Shown here in pieces: positions 23,947 to 31,679 of a DNA stretch of 33,076 nucleotides. The notes beneath the pieces were generated by a model. The model was not told where the DNA came from. It worked only from the letters and a program-made list of their open reading frames with translations, and did no database searches. Within the stretch, counting starts at the first letter, position 1, and every line of letters starts with the position of its first letter. The position numbers and the translations under genes were made by a program. This DNA comes from Selenomonas sp. GTDB taxonomy: Bacteria > Bacillota > Negativicutes > Selenomonadales > Selenomonadaceae. The stretch is from the NCBI GenBank assembly GCA_022773585.1, contig JALEZZ010000049.1, forward strand, positions 1 through 33,076, read 5' to 3'.

Positions 23947-25033
23947 TCTCGCCGTGCTCGGGCGGCAGTTCGAGCTTTATCAGGAGGAATATGAAGAGGC
24001 CGCGCTGCGCGTGCTGCGGAGCGGATGGTATGTGCTGGGACCGGAAGTCGAAGCATTCGAGCAAGCATTTGCTGCCTATGTCGGGCGGAAATATTGCATC
24101 GGCGTCGGCTCGGGGCTCGATGCGCTGACGCTCTCCGTGCGGGCGCTCGGCATCGGCGGCAGAGACGAAGTACTCGTGCCGGCGAACACCTACATCGCGA
24201 CCGTCCTTGCCATCACAGCGAATGGTGCGACGCCTGTTTTTGTCGAGCCGGACGCGTATTTCACGCTTGACGCTGCGCGCATCGAAGCCGCCATTACGGA
24301 GCGCACGAAGGCCATCATGGTCGTGCACCTCTACGGGCAGGCGGCGCAGATGGATACCATCTGCCGCATCGCAAAGGCACACGGCCTGCATCTCATCGAG
24401 GACTGCGCCCAGTCGCATGGCGCAAAATTCGACGGCACAATGACGGGCGCGTTCGGTGATGCGGGCTGCTTCAGCTTTTACCCGACGAAGAACCTCGGCG
24501 CGTTCGGCGATGCCGGCGCCGTCGTGACGGATGATGCCGAGCTCGCGAAAACGCTCCGCATGCTGCGCAACTATGGCAGCGAAAAGAAATACCACAACAA
24601 GATTCTCGGCGTCAACTCACGCCTCGACGAATTGCAGGCCGCGCTGCTCCGCACGAAGCTCGGCCATCTTGCAGAACTCATCGCCGAACGCGAGCGCATC
24701 GCGGCGGCCTATCTTGATGGTATCCAGAATCCCGCCATCCGTCTGCCGAAGCTTCGCAGGAACGCCAACCATGTTTGGCATCAGTTCGTCATCCAGACCG
24801 AAGACCGCGACGGCTTTCAGACCTATCTTGCCGATCACGGCATCCAGACCGTCATCCATTACCCCATCCCGCCGCACCTTTCCGAGTGTTATCAGTACCT
24901 TGGCCACAAAGCAGGCGACTACCCCGTCGCCGAGCACATGGCGAAGACCGTGCTGAGCCTGCCGATGTTCAACGGCATGCGGGAGGATGAAGTGCAATAC
25001 GTCATTGAGACGGTGAACGGGTACGTCAAATAA
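23936..25033 (+). CDS. DegT/DnrJ/EryC1-family PLP aminotransferase, FdtB-like (365 aa)
   Basis: The enzyme transfers an amino group to a keto-deoxysugar nucleotide. PLP-binding features are [10 protein letters not shown] (58-67), the aspartate in EDCAQSHGA (155-163) and lysine K185 in [12 protein letters not shown]. The length is normal for the family. The start ATG overlaps the FdtA-like gene, and the pair matches the FdtA-FdtB or QdtA-QdtB arrangement for 3-amino-3,6-dideoxyhexoses (Fuc3N or Qui3N). Genes for the upstream steps (rmlA, rmlB) are not in this window. The N-acetylating partner could be the GNAT gene downstream, though classic FdtC enzymes are of another fold. Confidence 0.92.
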   Translation: MKIDLAVLGRQFELYQEEYEEAALRVLRSGWYVLGPEVEAFEQAFAAYVGRKYCIGVGSGLDALTLSVRALGIGGRDEVLVPANTYIATVLAITANGATPVFVEPDAYFTLDAARIEAAITERTKAIMVVHLYGQAAQMDTICRIAKAHGLHLIEDCAQSHGAKFDGTMTGAFGDAGCFSFYPTKNLGAFGDAGAVVTDDAELAKTLRMLRNYGSEKKYHNKILGVNSRLDELQAALLRTKLGHLAELIAERERIAAAYLDGIQNPAIRLPKLRRNANHVWHQFVIQTEDRDGFQTYLADHGIQTVIHYPIPPHLSECYQYLGHKAGDYPVAEHMAKTVLSLPMFNGMREDEVQYVIETVNGYVK

Positions 25034-25034
25034 A

Positions 25035-25108
25035 GCCTCCCCCACTGGGGGAGGTGGCCCCGCAGGGGCCGGAGAGGGTAGTCGGGTGCTGAAGCCTGAC
25101 AAATATAC
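25035..25108. repeat. Palindromic intergenic repeat, copy 3, left half only
   Basis: CCTCCCCC-act-GGGGGAGG (25036-25054) and GGCCCC-gca-GGGGCC (25056-25070) are followed by GGAGAGGGTAGTCGG and GGTGCTGAAGCCTGACAAA. The last stretch is nearly identical to the left arm of copy 1. The mirrored right half is missing, and the following bases contain the ribosome binding site of the next gene. Confidence 0.65.
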
Positions 25109-25128
25109 AAAACGAAGGAGGCCTTGGT

Positions 25129-26796
25129 GTGCATACGTCAATGCCGATTGGAATCGATGACTTTGCAAAAGTATGTGCTAGTTATTATTTCGTGGACAAG
25201 ACAGCGTTTCTCCGTGATTTCCTGAAGGATCATGCAGAAGTCACGCTCTTCACGCGTCCGCGCCGTTTCGGCAAGACGTTGACGCTCTCCATGATGCGTT
25301 ATTTTCTCGACATCGAAGGCGCAGAGGTGCATCGATCGCTCTTTGACGGTTTGGCCATTGCAGAGGACTCCGAAGCCATGGCCGAGCAGGGGACGCGTCC
25401 TGTCTTGTTTCTCACGCTCAAAGGGTGGAAAGGGCTGACCTGGGATATCCTGCAAGTGCGCGTGCGACAGCAGATTGGCGGCCTGTTTAGTGCGTATGAT
25501 ATGCTTCTCCAGGATGATCTCAAAGCGTATGATCGCCGAAAATTCCAAAGTGTTTTGGATGATACATGCGATTTCGCCGCCCTTTCCGATGCGCTCGCCT
25601 TCCTGCTGCGCCTCATGGAAGCGCACTATGGCAAGAAACCCGTCCTGCTGCTCGATGAATACGATGTCCCGATCCAGTCAGCGTGGGAGCATGGCTACTA
25701 TGACGAAGCCATCGACTTTTTCCGCGAATTCTATTCTACGGCACTTAAGACGAATCCCTCGCTCGATTTCGCCGTCATGACGGGCGTGCTGCGCATTGCA
25801 AAAGAAAACATTTTTTCTGCGCTCAACAATCTCGATGTGGACAGCGTCCTGCAAATGCGTTATCCGGAGGCATTCGGCTTCACAACTGCCGAGGTCGGAA
25901 AGATGGCAGAAGACCTCGGTTGTACGGACAAGTTGTCAGAGCTTCGCTATTGGTATGATGGCTATCGCTTCGCCGGACGGGAAATTTACAACCCCTGGTC
26001 CGTCGTCCAATATTTCAGTCGCAACTGCGAAGCGGCGGCCTATTGGGTGAACACGTCAGGCAATGCCATCCTCGAAGAACTTATGAAGAGTGCGGACCGT
26101 GAGCATTTCGAAGCGCTCGACACGCTCCTCCAGGGCGGCACAGTGTCAGCATTCCTGGAAGAGGGTGTCATCTACAGCGATATTGGCGAAGATCAGGATG
26201 CGCTTTACACGATGCTTTGCACAACGGGATACCTTACAATCGATCATACGGACAGTGTTGCGGGAGAGACAGAGTATATCCTGCGCCTGCCGAACCGCGA
26301 GATGCGGACGCTGTTCGGCCATGAGATCGTGAAACGCTACCAAAAAGGATTCGGCAAGTCCGCACTTGTCGCACTCATGCGTGCGCTTCTGCGCGGGGAC
26401 GTCGAACGTGTACAATATGGATTTGAAAGCTACTTGGAAAAACTTGCGAGCTTCTACGACACTGCAAAGGGAAACGAAGCCTTCTATCACGGTTTCGTCC
26501 TCGGCATGACGGCCATTCTCGTTCCAACATACGATGTACGTTCCAATCGCGAATCCGGCCGCGGCCGCTATGATCTCGCAGCGATTCCGCAGCAACAGAG
26601 CCAGCCGGGGTTCCTCCTTGAGTTCAAAACAGCGGCAAGCAAAGAAGAACTCGAAGCCAAGGCGCAGGAAGCCCTGGATCAGATGGAAACGAAAGACTAC
26701 CTCGCCGATTTCCGAACGCGGGGCGTCGAGGACGTTCATCGTTACGGCATCGCATTTTGCGGGAAAAAGGTGCAAGTAGCATATCAGCGACCATGA
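25129..26796 (+). CDS. AAA-ATPase-like protein with C-terminal PD-(D/E)XK nuclease domain (555 aa)
   Basis: The N-terminal part begins MPIGIDDFAKV and carries the unusual P-loop RPRRFGKT at 43-50 and Walker B LLLDEYD at 173-179, both typical of the AAA-ATPase-like family (PF09820). The C-terminal part is the associated PD-(D/E)XK-type nuclease domain (DUF1703) with D482 in GRGRYDL and E498/K500 in LLEFKTA. Such proteins occur in many copies in Bacillota and Bacteroidota genomes. Their role is not established, though links to mobile DNA are suspected. The GTG at 25129 has AAGGAGG seven bases upstream. An ATG at 25141 is an alternative. It interrupts the glycan genes and follows a truncated repeat, which suggests insertion. 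Confidence 0.88.
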   Translation: MHTSMPIGIDDFAKVCASYYFVDKTAFLRDFLKDHAEVTLFTRPRRFGKTLTLSMMRYFLDIEGAEVHRSLFDGLAIAEDSEAMAEQGTRPVLFLTLKGWKGLTWDILQVRVRQQIGGLFSAYDMLLQDDLKAYDRRKFQSVLDDTCDFAALSDALAFLLRLMEAHYGKKPVLLLDEYDVPIQSAWEHGYYDEAIDFFREFYSTALKTNPSLDFAVMTGVLRIAKENIFSALNNLDVDSVLQMRYPEAFGFTTAEVGKMAEDLGCTDKLSELRYWYDGYRFAGREIYNPWSVVQYFSRNCEAAAYWVNTSGNAILEELMKSADREHFEALDTLLQGGTVSAFLEEGVIYSDIGEDQDALYTMLCTTGYLTIDHTDSVAGETEYILRLPNREMRTLFGHEIVKRYQKGFGKSALVALMRALLRGDVERVQYGFESYLEKLASFYDTAKGNEAFYHGFVLGMTAILVPTYDVRSNRESGRGRYDLAAIPQQQSQPGFLLEFKTAASKEELEAKAQEALDQMETKDYLADFRTRGVEDVHRYGIAFCGKKVQVAYQRP

Positions 26797-26813
26797 AACA
26801 GAAGGGAATCATC

Positions 26814-27326
26814 ATGAAACTGCGGAAGCTTTGCGATAAAGATGCAGAAAGCATGCTCGAATGGATGCATGACCCTGCAGTTAACCAGTTTTTTCGAGCT
26901 CATTTTGCACAGATGACCATGGAGAATGCACGTTCGTTTATCCGGGGGGGGCAGAGCGCTGCAGCCCGCCATTATGCCATCTGCGATGACGAAGATGCGT
27001 ATCAGGGAACGATCAGCCTGAAAGACATCGACGTGGAAAATGGCACGGCGGAGTATGCCATCGTGTTGCGGCGGCAGGCCCAGGGCAAGGGCTATGCCCG
27101 TTTTGCAACGCGTGAAATCCTCCGCATCGCCTTTGAGAAGCTGGACCTTTGCAAGGTGTATCTGAACGTGTGGAAGGAAAATGTGCATGCCGTGGGATTC
27201 TATGAGCACATGGGATTCCAACGCGAGGGCGAGGCAAGAGAGCAGATCGTCCTGCATGGCAGGCGCTGCAACCTGCTGTGGTATGGGATGCTGCGACGCG
27301 AATACCTGCGCGCATTCCGGGAATAA
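26814..27326 (+). CDS. GNAT-family N-acetyltransferase with an internal G8 tract (170 aa)
   Basis: The RimJ/RimL-like acetyltransferase fold is clear. The acetyl-CoA-binding motif RRQAQGKGYARFAT lies near residues 87-100, followed by LDLCKVYLNVWKENVHAVGF and YEHMGFQREG. The start ATG at 26814 has GAAGGGAA upstream. A second ATG at 26793 would overlap the preceding gene. A run of eight G at 26944-26951 encodes the Gly-Gly of FIRGGQS. The present length keeps the frame open. In this neighbourhood the enzyme probably acetylates an amino sugar, perhaps the product of the FdtB-like aminotransferase (inference). Confidence 0.88.
   Translation: MKLRKLCDKDAESMLEWMHDPAVNQFFRAHFAQMTMENARSFIRGGQSAAARHYAICDDEDAYQGTISLKDIDVENGTAEYAIVLRRQAQGKGYARFATREILRIAFEKLDLCKVYLNVWKENVHAVGFYEHMGFQREGEAREQIVLHGRRCNLLWYGMLRREYLRAFRE
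26944..26951 (+). repeat. G8 homopolymer inside the GNAT gene
   Basis: Eight consecutive G lie at codons 44-46 of the acetyltransferase. A change of one base would truncate the protein shortly after, so this is a possible on/off tract, currently in the on state. Confidence 0.85.
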
Positions 27327-27330
27327 ACGG

Positions 27331-27386
27331 ATTCCTTCCTCACGCATGTCCAGCGGAAAACGTTCGGGACATGGAGAGGAAGGAAT
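27331..27386 (+). promoter_or_regulatory. Hairpin masking the ribosome binding site of the FemAB-like gene
   Basis: ATTCCTTCCTC (27331-27341) is perfectly complementary to GAGGAAGGAAT (27376-27386), and ATGTCC (27346-27351) to GGACAT (27367-27372). The 3' arm contains the ribosome binding site of the GTG start at 27390. There is no T run, so it is not an intrinsic terminator. Confidence 0.65.
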
Positions 27387-27389
27387 GGC

Positions 27390-28334
27390 GTGAACAAGAT
27401 AACGTATGAAATCCGTCGCTACGAGGACGAGGATGCAGCCGCGTGGGATGCATTCTTGCCGCAGACCGTGAATGGCACGTTCTTGCAGAGCCGCAGGTTT
27501 CTGAGCTATCATCCGGCCGGGCGGTTCCGGGATTGTTCGCTGATGATTTACGATGCGAAGGGGAACCTCGCGGCACTCTGCCCGGGCGCGGATCAGATGA
27601 TGGATGGCAGGCGTGTCTTCGTATCACATCCGGGCAGCACGTTCGGCGGGATTCTTGTTGCGCCAAAACATTACAAGGCCGCCAAAGTCCTTGCCATGCT
27701 CGATGCACTTGAAGCATGGTGGCGGGCCGAGGGATTTGCTGCTGTCGATCTCCGTATCACACCATCTTTGTTCTCCAAGCAAGGCGAAGACCTGCTTGAC
27801 TATGTCTTGTTCCACCATCATTACAAAGAATCCGTTGAGCTTAGTACGTATATCGATTATGACGAGTTTCGAGAACCTGTGGAAGCGAATTTTTCTCAAG
27901 GAAAGCGCACGGATTTTCATAACGGACAGAAAATCGGCATGTATGGACGGCCGCTCCGTCTTCCGGAAGAACTTGACGATTTTTATGATGTGCTTTGCGA
28001 AAGCTTGTCAAAATACGGCGTACAGCCCGTTCATAGCTACGAAGAATTGCTTGATTTCGCACAGGTGCGCCTGACGAAGGAATGCGGATTTTATGGCGTC
28101 TTCCTGCCGCAGGAGATGGGCGAGCGCATGGTGGCGGGGGCCATGATGTTCTATTTCTCCGAGGTGCATCTGGCGCATACGCAGTATCTTGCAGCCGTGA
28201 ACGATTATCGTCGCTATAGTCCGATGACCTTTCTCTGCACGTATCTCATTGATACGATGCGGCAGCGCGGATTCCAAAATTTTCTTTCGGCATCAGTACG
28301 GAAGAGCGCGGGCGAGTGCTCAACAAAGGACTGA
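27390..28334 (+). CDS. GNAT/FemAB-like acyl- or aminoacyltransferase, C-terminus lost by frameshift (314 aa)
   Basis: The protein resembles the double-GNAT (FemAB-like) enzymes found in polysaccharide clusters: an N-terminal domain with FLQSRRFLSYHP and SHPGSTFGGI, and a C-terminal domain with the variant GNAT core MVAGAMMFYFSEVHLAHTQY. In this frame it ends ...NFLSASVRKSAGECSTKD, unlike the family. The neighbouring frame gives FSFGISTEERGRVLNKGL and IFAKESYGSRHSVNRKF, which is the usual ending and would finish at 28408, overlapping the methyltransferase start as ATGA. One T has apparently been lost from the run at 28280-28283. The full protein would be 339 residues. The GTG start is supported by GAGGAAGGAA and by the frame. 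Confidence 0.8.
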   Translation: MNKITYEIRRYEDEDAAAWDAFLPQTVNGTFLQSRRFLSYHPAGRFRDCSLMIYDAKGNLAALCPGADQMMDGRRVFVSHPGSTFGGILVAPKHYKAAKVLAMLDALEAWWRAEGFAAVDLRITPSLFSKQGEDLLDYVLFHHHYKESVELSTYIDYDEFREPVEANFSQGKRTDFHNGQKIGMYGRPLRLPEELDDFYDVLCESLSKYGVQPVHSYEELLDFAQVRLTKECGFYGVFLPQEMGERMVAGAMMFYFSEVHLAHTQYLAAVNDYRRYSPMTFLCTYLIDTMRQRGFQNFLSASVRKSAGECSTKD

Positions 28335-28408
28335 TTTTCGCAAAAGAATCTTATGGAAGCCGTCATAGCGTCAATCGGAAGTTTTGGAAGGATTTGCAAG
28401 TGCTATGA
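28276..28408 (+). other. Out-of-frame C-terminal coding remnant of the FemAB-like gene
   Basis: After AAAATTTT (28276-28283) the next frame encodes the missing family ending (GISTEERG, LNKGL, KESYGSRH) and stops at TGA 28406-28408. The last codons overlap the methyltransferase ATG at 28405, which shows the ancestral four-base coupling. Confidence 0.75.
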
Positions 28409-29189
28409 GAAACATTCATCAATACGAACAGGCATATCTGCAAGATGAACATGATTTTGAGCGCTATCAGGTGCGCTACCGTCGCAAGAAAGTGCTGGAG
28501 CTCTACGAAAAGCTGCCATCGAACCGCGTCCTCGAAATCGGATGCGGCATGGAGCCGCTCTTTCATTTCGTTCCCCAGGACAGCTTTTCACAGTGGGTCG
28601 TTGTAGAACCGGCAGATGCCTTTTATGCAGCAGCTGAACGAGCATCGAAGGAAGATGACCGCATTCATTGCCTTCATCGATTCTTTGATAAGGAGGCCGC
28701 TTTGCTGAAGGAATGCTGTGTGCATTCTGGGGGGGGGCGTTTGACCTGATTGTGTGTACGGGCTTGTTGCACGAAGTGGAGCAGCCGTTAGCAATCCTGA
28801 ATGGCATTCGCCAACTATGCAGTTCGGAAACGTGTGTCCTGCTCAATGTGCCAAATGCGAACAGCCTGCACCGACTCCTCGGCCTGCGGTCAGGATATAT
28901 TGCCGATACGCATGTGATGACGGAGCGTAACCAGGCATACCAGCAGCATCGTGTTTTTGATTGTGCATCCTTTGCGGCACTGCTCGGCCAAGCAGGCTTT
29001 GCCGTGGATGAAATGGGCAGCTTCTTTGTCAAGCCGTTCACGCATCAACAGATGGAAGCATGCCTCGAGCACCATATCATTGACGAAAATGTGCTCGATG
29101 GCCTTTATCGCTTGAGTGAAGACCTGCCGGAAGTTGGCTCTGAACTGTATGCGGTCTGTCATCAAAGTCGTTGTGAGCAGGGAAAATAA
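28405..29189 (+). pseudogene. SAM-dependent methyltransferase, out of frame at a G9 tract (phase-off)
   Basis: The first part, from ATG 28405, carries the SAM-binding motif RVLEIGCGMEPLF (41-53) and the acidic end of strand 2 (VVVEPAD). At the G9 tract 28729-28737 this frame reads HSGGGRLT and stops at 28749. The next frame reads AFDLIVCTGLLHEVEQP, the expected motif II region of a class I methyltransferase, and continues to TAA at 29187-29189. With ten (or seven) G the two parts join into a 261-residue protein. With nine it is off. It is the last gene of the plus-strand run and presumably methylates a sugar or amine of the glycan. Confidence 0.85.
28729..28737 (+). repeat. G9 homopolymer at the frame break of the methyltransferase
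   Basis: Nine consecutive G form the longest homopolymer I found in the window and sit exactly where the reading frame changes. Slipped-strand mispairing at such tracts is a known on/off mechanism in surface-structure genes. Confidence 0.9.
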
Positions 29190-29220
29190 AAACAAGGCCC
29201 TGCCTACGGCAGAGCCTTGT
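29184..29220 (-). terminator. Intrinsic terminator of the Rpn-type gene
   Basis: Read on the minus strand, ACAAGGC (29220-29214) pairs with GCCTTGT (29198-29192) around an inner CTGCC/GGCAG stem, then TTTTTATTTT follows. The T run is only on the minus side, so it serves the minus-strand gene and overlaps the end of the methyltransferase. Confidence 0.85.
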
Positions 29221-29230
29221 CTGGAGAGCC

Positions 29231-30109
29231 TCAGAGTTGTTCGAGAACTTTTGCGCGGAGATCCATTGGGACGGAGATCGCTTCGACTGCTTGCTGAGCG
29301 GTCAGCTGCATATTTTTCATGATATTTCGCGCGGATGCCACCCAGGTTTTTTCCGTGCCACGAGCCTCCCCGCGAGCTTCCCCGCGCGCCTCTCCGCGAG
29401 CTTCGATCTTGTCTAAAAGAATGGAACGCATTGTCATCGACTCTCCTTCCTTCACATTTTCTTTCGCTTCGGTAAATCGAACATCATCTGTCAGCAGCGC
29501 CATCAAGTCGAGCATTTCCTTTGCGTGCCGAACGGCTTCTTCGCTCGGATGATACTCCTGATCCTTTCGCATCTGGCTGAAATACTCTGCAACCATGCGG
29601 AAGGGATTCGAAAACTTTGCAATCATTTCATCTGGCAGCCAGGCAACTTCGATTACGTTGATGTGGTAATCACTGACATAGGGATTCAGGCGTTCGGGAA
29701 TCTGGAAACAATCTTTCAGGCAGCGGGGCTTCTTCCATCGCTGCTCACAGCCGAAATAGAGCACAACTGTCACAACGGGGTACATCTTTTCATTTTTGTC
29801 ATTTAGCTCGTTACGATAGGCTGCGCCGTCATACCCTATGATACGGAGCGGCATCGTGCGGTCAACGGCCGATTGATTCTCAATGCCAAAAAGTGCGAGG
29901 CGGAGTTCGCTGTTTTTCCAGAGTTTCGCAACATCGCGTTCCTGCTGTCTCAGTTTTCCGTCCACTTTGTATGTCGATTGCGGCAGCACGTCAGTTAGTT
30001 CTTCTGGATGGACGACCTCGTCACCTTGAAACAAGATAACATTCATGATATTTGCAAATACATCTGCATATGATAGCAGTTGCTTTTCTGCAATATCCTT
30101 TTCTGCCAT
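29231..30109 (-). CDS. Rpn-family PD-(D/E)XK nuclease / putative transposase (292 aa)
   Basis: The core region LWKNSELRLALFGIENQSAVD carries the E...E-x-Q catalytic pattern of the Rpn/PD-(D/E)XK transposase-like family, in which related proteins promote RecA-independent recombination. A preceding acidic residue in YKVDGKLRQQERD probably completes the site. The middle (TVVLYFGCEQRWKKP, then IEVAWLPDEMIAKF) is typical. Near the C-terminus there are four tandem EARG repeats, followed by a helical segment (AARNIMKNM type). The start ATG at 30109 has GGCGGTGAG upstream. It lies opposite to the glycan genes, between the methyltransferase and the CDP-glycerol-type transferase, with its own promoter and terminator, as expected for an independent mobile-type gene. 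Confidence 0.85.
   Translation of the reverse strand: MAEKDIAEKQLLSYADVFANIMNVILFQGDEVVHPEELTDVLPQSTYKVDGKLRQQERDVAKLWKNSELRLALFGIENQSAVDRTMPLRIIGYDGAAYRNELNDKNEKMYPVVTVVLYFGCEQRWKKPRCLKDCFQIPERLNPYVSDYHINVIEVAWLPDEMIAKFSNPFRMVAEYFSQMRKDQEYHPSEEAVRHAKEMLDLMALLTDDVRFTEAKENVKEGESMTMRSILLDKIEARGEARGEARGEARGTEKTWVASARNIMKNMQLTAQQAVEAISVPMDLRAKVLEQL
29357..29404 (-). repeat. Four tandem 12-bp repeats encoding (EARG)4
   Basis: Four units of 12 bp, differing only at a few positions, encode EARGEARGEARGEARG in the Rpn-type protein. In-frame change of copy number would alter the linker length without breaking the frame. Confidence 0.9.
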
Positions 30110-30134
30110 AGGCTCACCGCCTTTCTTGCTTCTT

Positions 30135-30163
30135 ATTTTACAGAGATTTTATTGGAAGAGCAA
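30135..30163 (-). promoter_or_regulatory. Promoter of the Rpn-type gene
   Basis: On the minus strand TTGCTC (30163-30158) and TAAAAT (30140-30135) are 17 bases apart, about 25 bases before the start codon at 30109. Confidence 0.55.
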
Positions 30164-30184
30164 GGAAAAGCAGTGACAATGGGC

Positions 30185-30190
30185 TATAAT
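30185..30190 (+). promoter_or_regulatory. -10 box for the CDP-glycerol-type transferase gene
   Basis: A perfect TATAAT lies 31 bases before the ATG at 30222. The -35 region is poor (AAGGAA at 17 bases), so activity may depend on an activator. Confidence 0.4.
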
Positions 30191-30221
30191 TTCCTCGAAG
30201 GAATATACAAGGAGGCTGACA

Positions 30222-31655
30222 ATGAATCTACAAATTCGTTCCTTGGACTTGCTTTACCGTCTGTCAGCGGAGACACTGACGGACGAGCAACTGGGCGGGT
30301 ATCGCTACCAGCATCTCTTGGAACTCAAAAATCTGGCAGGACAGATGCCGGACGGCGGAGCGCTCTATGCCGCATTTCGCCAGCGCCTTTTTCGAAAGGT
30401 CGCGCATCATCTGACGAGCTTGCACCGCAAAATCGTCGTGGGCATCCTGTGCGGGTATTCGAGCGAATGGATCGGAGATGAGCTCTATTGGCTGCTCGAG
30501 CATTCAAATGTTTTCGAGCCTTATGTCTTCGCCCTGCGCAGCCGCACGAAGCCGGCAGAGGAGCAGGAAAACCAGAAGGAATATGATGCCTTCGTGCAGG
30601 ATATCCAGCGTCGGGGACTGCGCCTCGTCGAGAATTTCAACACGAAGGAGCAGCGGGAATATACGTGGCAGGAACTTCCCGTCCATCCCGACATCTGCAT
30701 CTGGCTGTCGCCGTGGATGTACCTTTTCCAAGGCGATCTGCGCATCTGGAACTTCCCGTTGACGACGCTGCATACGTATATTCCTTATGGGTATTTCGTA
30801 GTTACTAATGCACAGAAAACTTTTTATTACGATCAGTTCAATCAGGAACTGCATAATCTGGCATGGTTGATTTTCCAGGAGACAGCCATTTCTTTAAAAT
30901 TGTCAGAAAAATATTGTTTTAGTGGAAGCCGGAACTGTAGATATACAGGCTATCCGAAAATGGATGATTATTTCGTGCCTCGCGAAAAAGAATCATCTCT
31001 CTGGGATTCCCTTTTGTCTGAAAATGGCACGCCTCATGCGAAGAAAATCATTTATTCACCGCATCACACGTTGGCAACGGATGATGTGATCACATTATCG
31101 ACATTTGCTTCGAATGGCAAGCTGATGTTGCAGCTGGCGAGGAAATATAGCAAGGAAACCGTATGGGTTTTCAAGCCGCATCCACAATTGGGGCTCAAGG
31201 CCATTCGAGCGGGATTATTCAAAAGCGAAACGGAATGGGAAGCATATCTTGATGCATGGAAATCCTTGCCGAATGCCACGGTTCAGTTGTCTGGAGGCTA
31301 TCATCGCTTATTTCGAGAATCCGATGCCATCATCAATGACAGTGGTTCTTTCCTTGCGGAATATTTGTTTGTGAACAAGCCTATGTTGGAACTGCGTCGG
31401 CCAGAGCAGGCATTTAATGCGTTTGGGGAAAAAATTCTGGAAGAAGCCCTATATCAAGCAGATGGCAAAGATGCAGCGGGAATCGAGCGCTTTATTCAGG
31501 ATGTCGTTCTCAAAGGAAATGATTCGAAGGCATCGAACCGCAAAGCGCTCTTTGCGAAGTATCTGGATTATTATCATTCTTCAAAACATACAGCAGCTGA
31601 AAATATTTTTGGTACAATTTATGCCCAGCTCAGTATGGACGGAGGTATCATTTGA
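30222..31655 (+). CDS. CDP-glycerol glycerophosphotransferase family protein (477 aa)
   Basis: The C-terminal half shows the teichoic-acid-polymerase (TagB/TagF) signature: VWVFKPHPQL at about 314-323, and later DAIINDSGSFLAEYLFVNKPM at about 368-388. Such enzymes transfer glycerol-phosphate, ribitol-phosphate or related groups from CDP donors to glycans. The N-terminal half has a fold-related domain (KIVVGILCGYSSEWIGDELY). No membrane span is seen. AAGGAGG precedes the ATG. The gene is followed 24 bp later by a TagD-like cytidylyltransferase, so donor synthesis and transfer are coupled. Base composition becomes more AT-rich from about 30850 onwards than in the first part, which may mark a recombination joint. 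Confidence 0.88.
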   Translation: MNLQIRSLDLLYRLSAETLTDEQLGGYRYQHLLELKNLAGQMPDGGALYAAFRQRLFRKVAHHLTSLHRKIVVGILCGYSSEWIGDELYWLLEHSNVFEPYVFALRSRTKPAEEQENQKEYDAFVQDIQRRGLRLVENFNTKEQREYTWQELPVHPDICIWLSPWMYLFQGDLRIWNFPLTTLHTYIPYGYFVVTNAQKTFYYDQFNQELHNLAWLIFQETAISLKLSEKYCFSGSRNCRYTGYPKMDDYFVPREKESSLWDSLLSENGTPHAKKIIYSPHHTLATDDVITLSTFASNGKLMLQLARKYSKETVWVFKPHPQLGLKAIRAGLFKSETEWEAYLDAWKSLPNATVQLSGGYHRLFRESDAIINDSGSFLAEYLFVNKPMLELRRPEQAFNAFGEKILEEALYQADGKDAAGIERFIQDVVLKGNDSKASNRKALFAKYLDYYHSSKHTAAENIFGTIYAQLSMDGGII

Positions 31656-31679
31656 AGCGTTTTCGAAGAGGTGAATATC

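Noticed and set aside
27331..27386. Intrinsic terminator after the acetyltransferase
   Set aside because: A stable stem is present, but no T run follows, and the arm is the ribosome binding site of the next gene.
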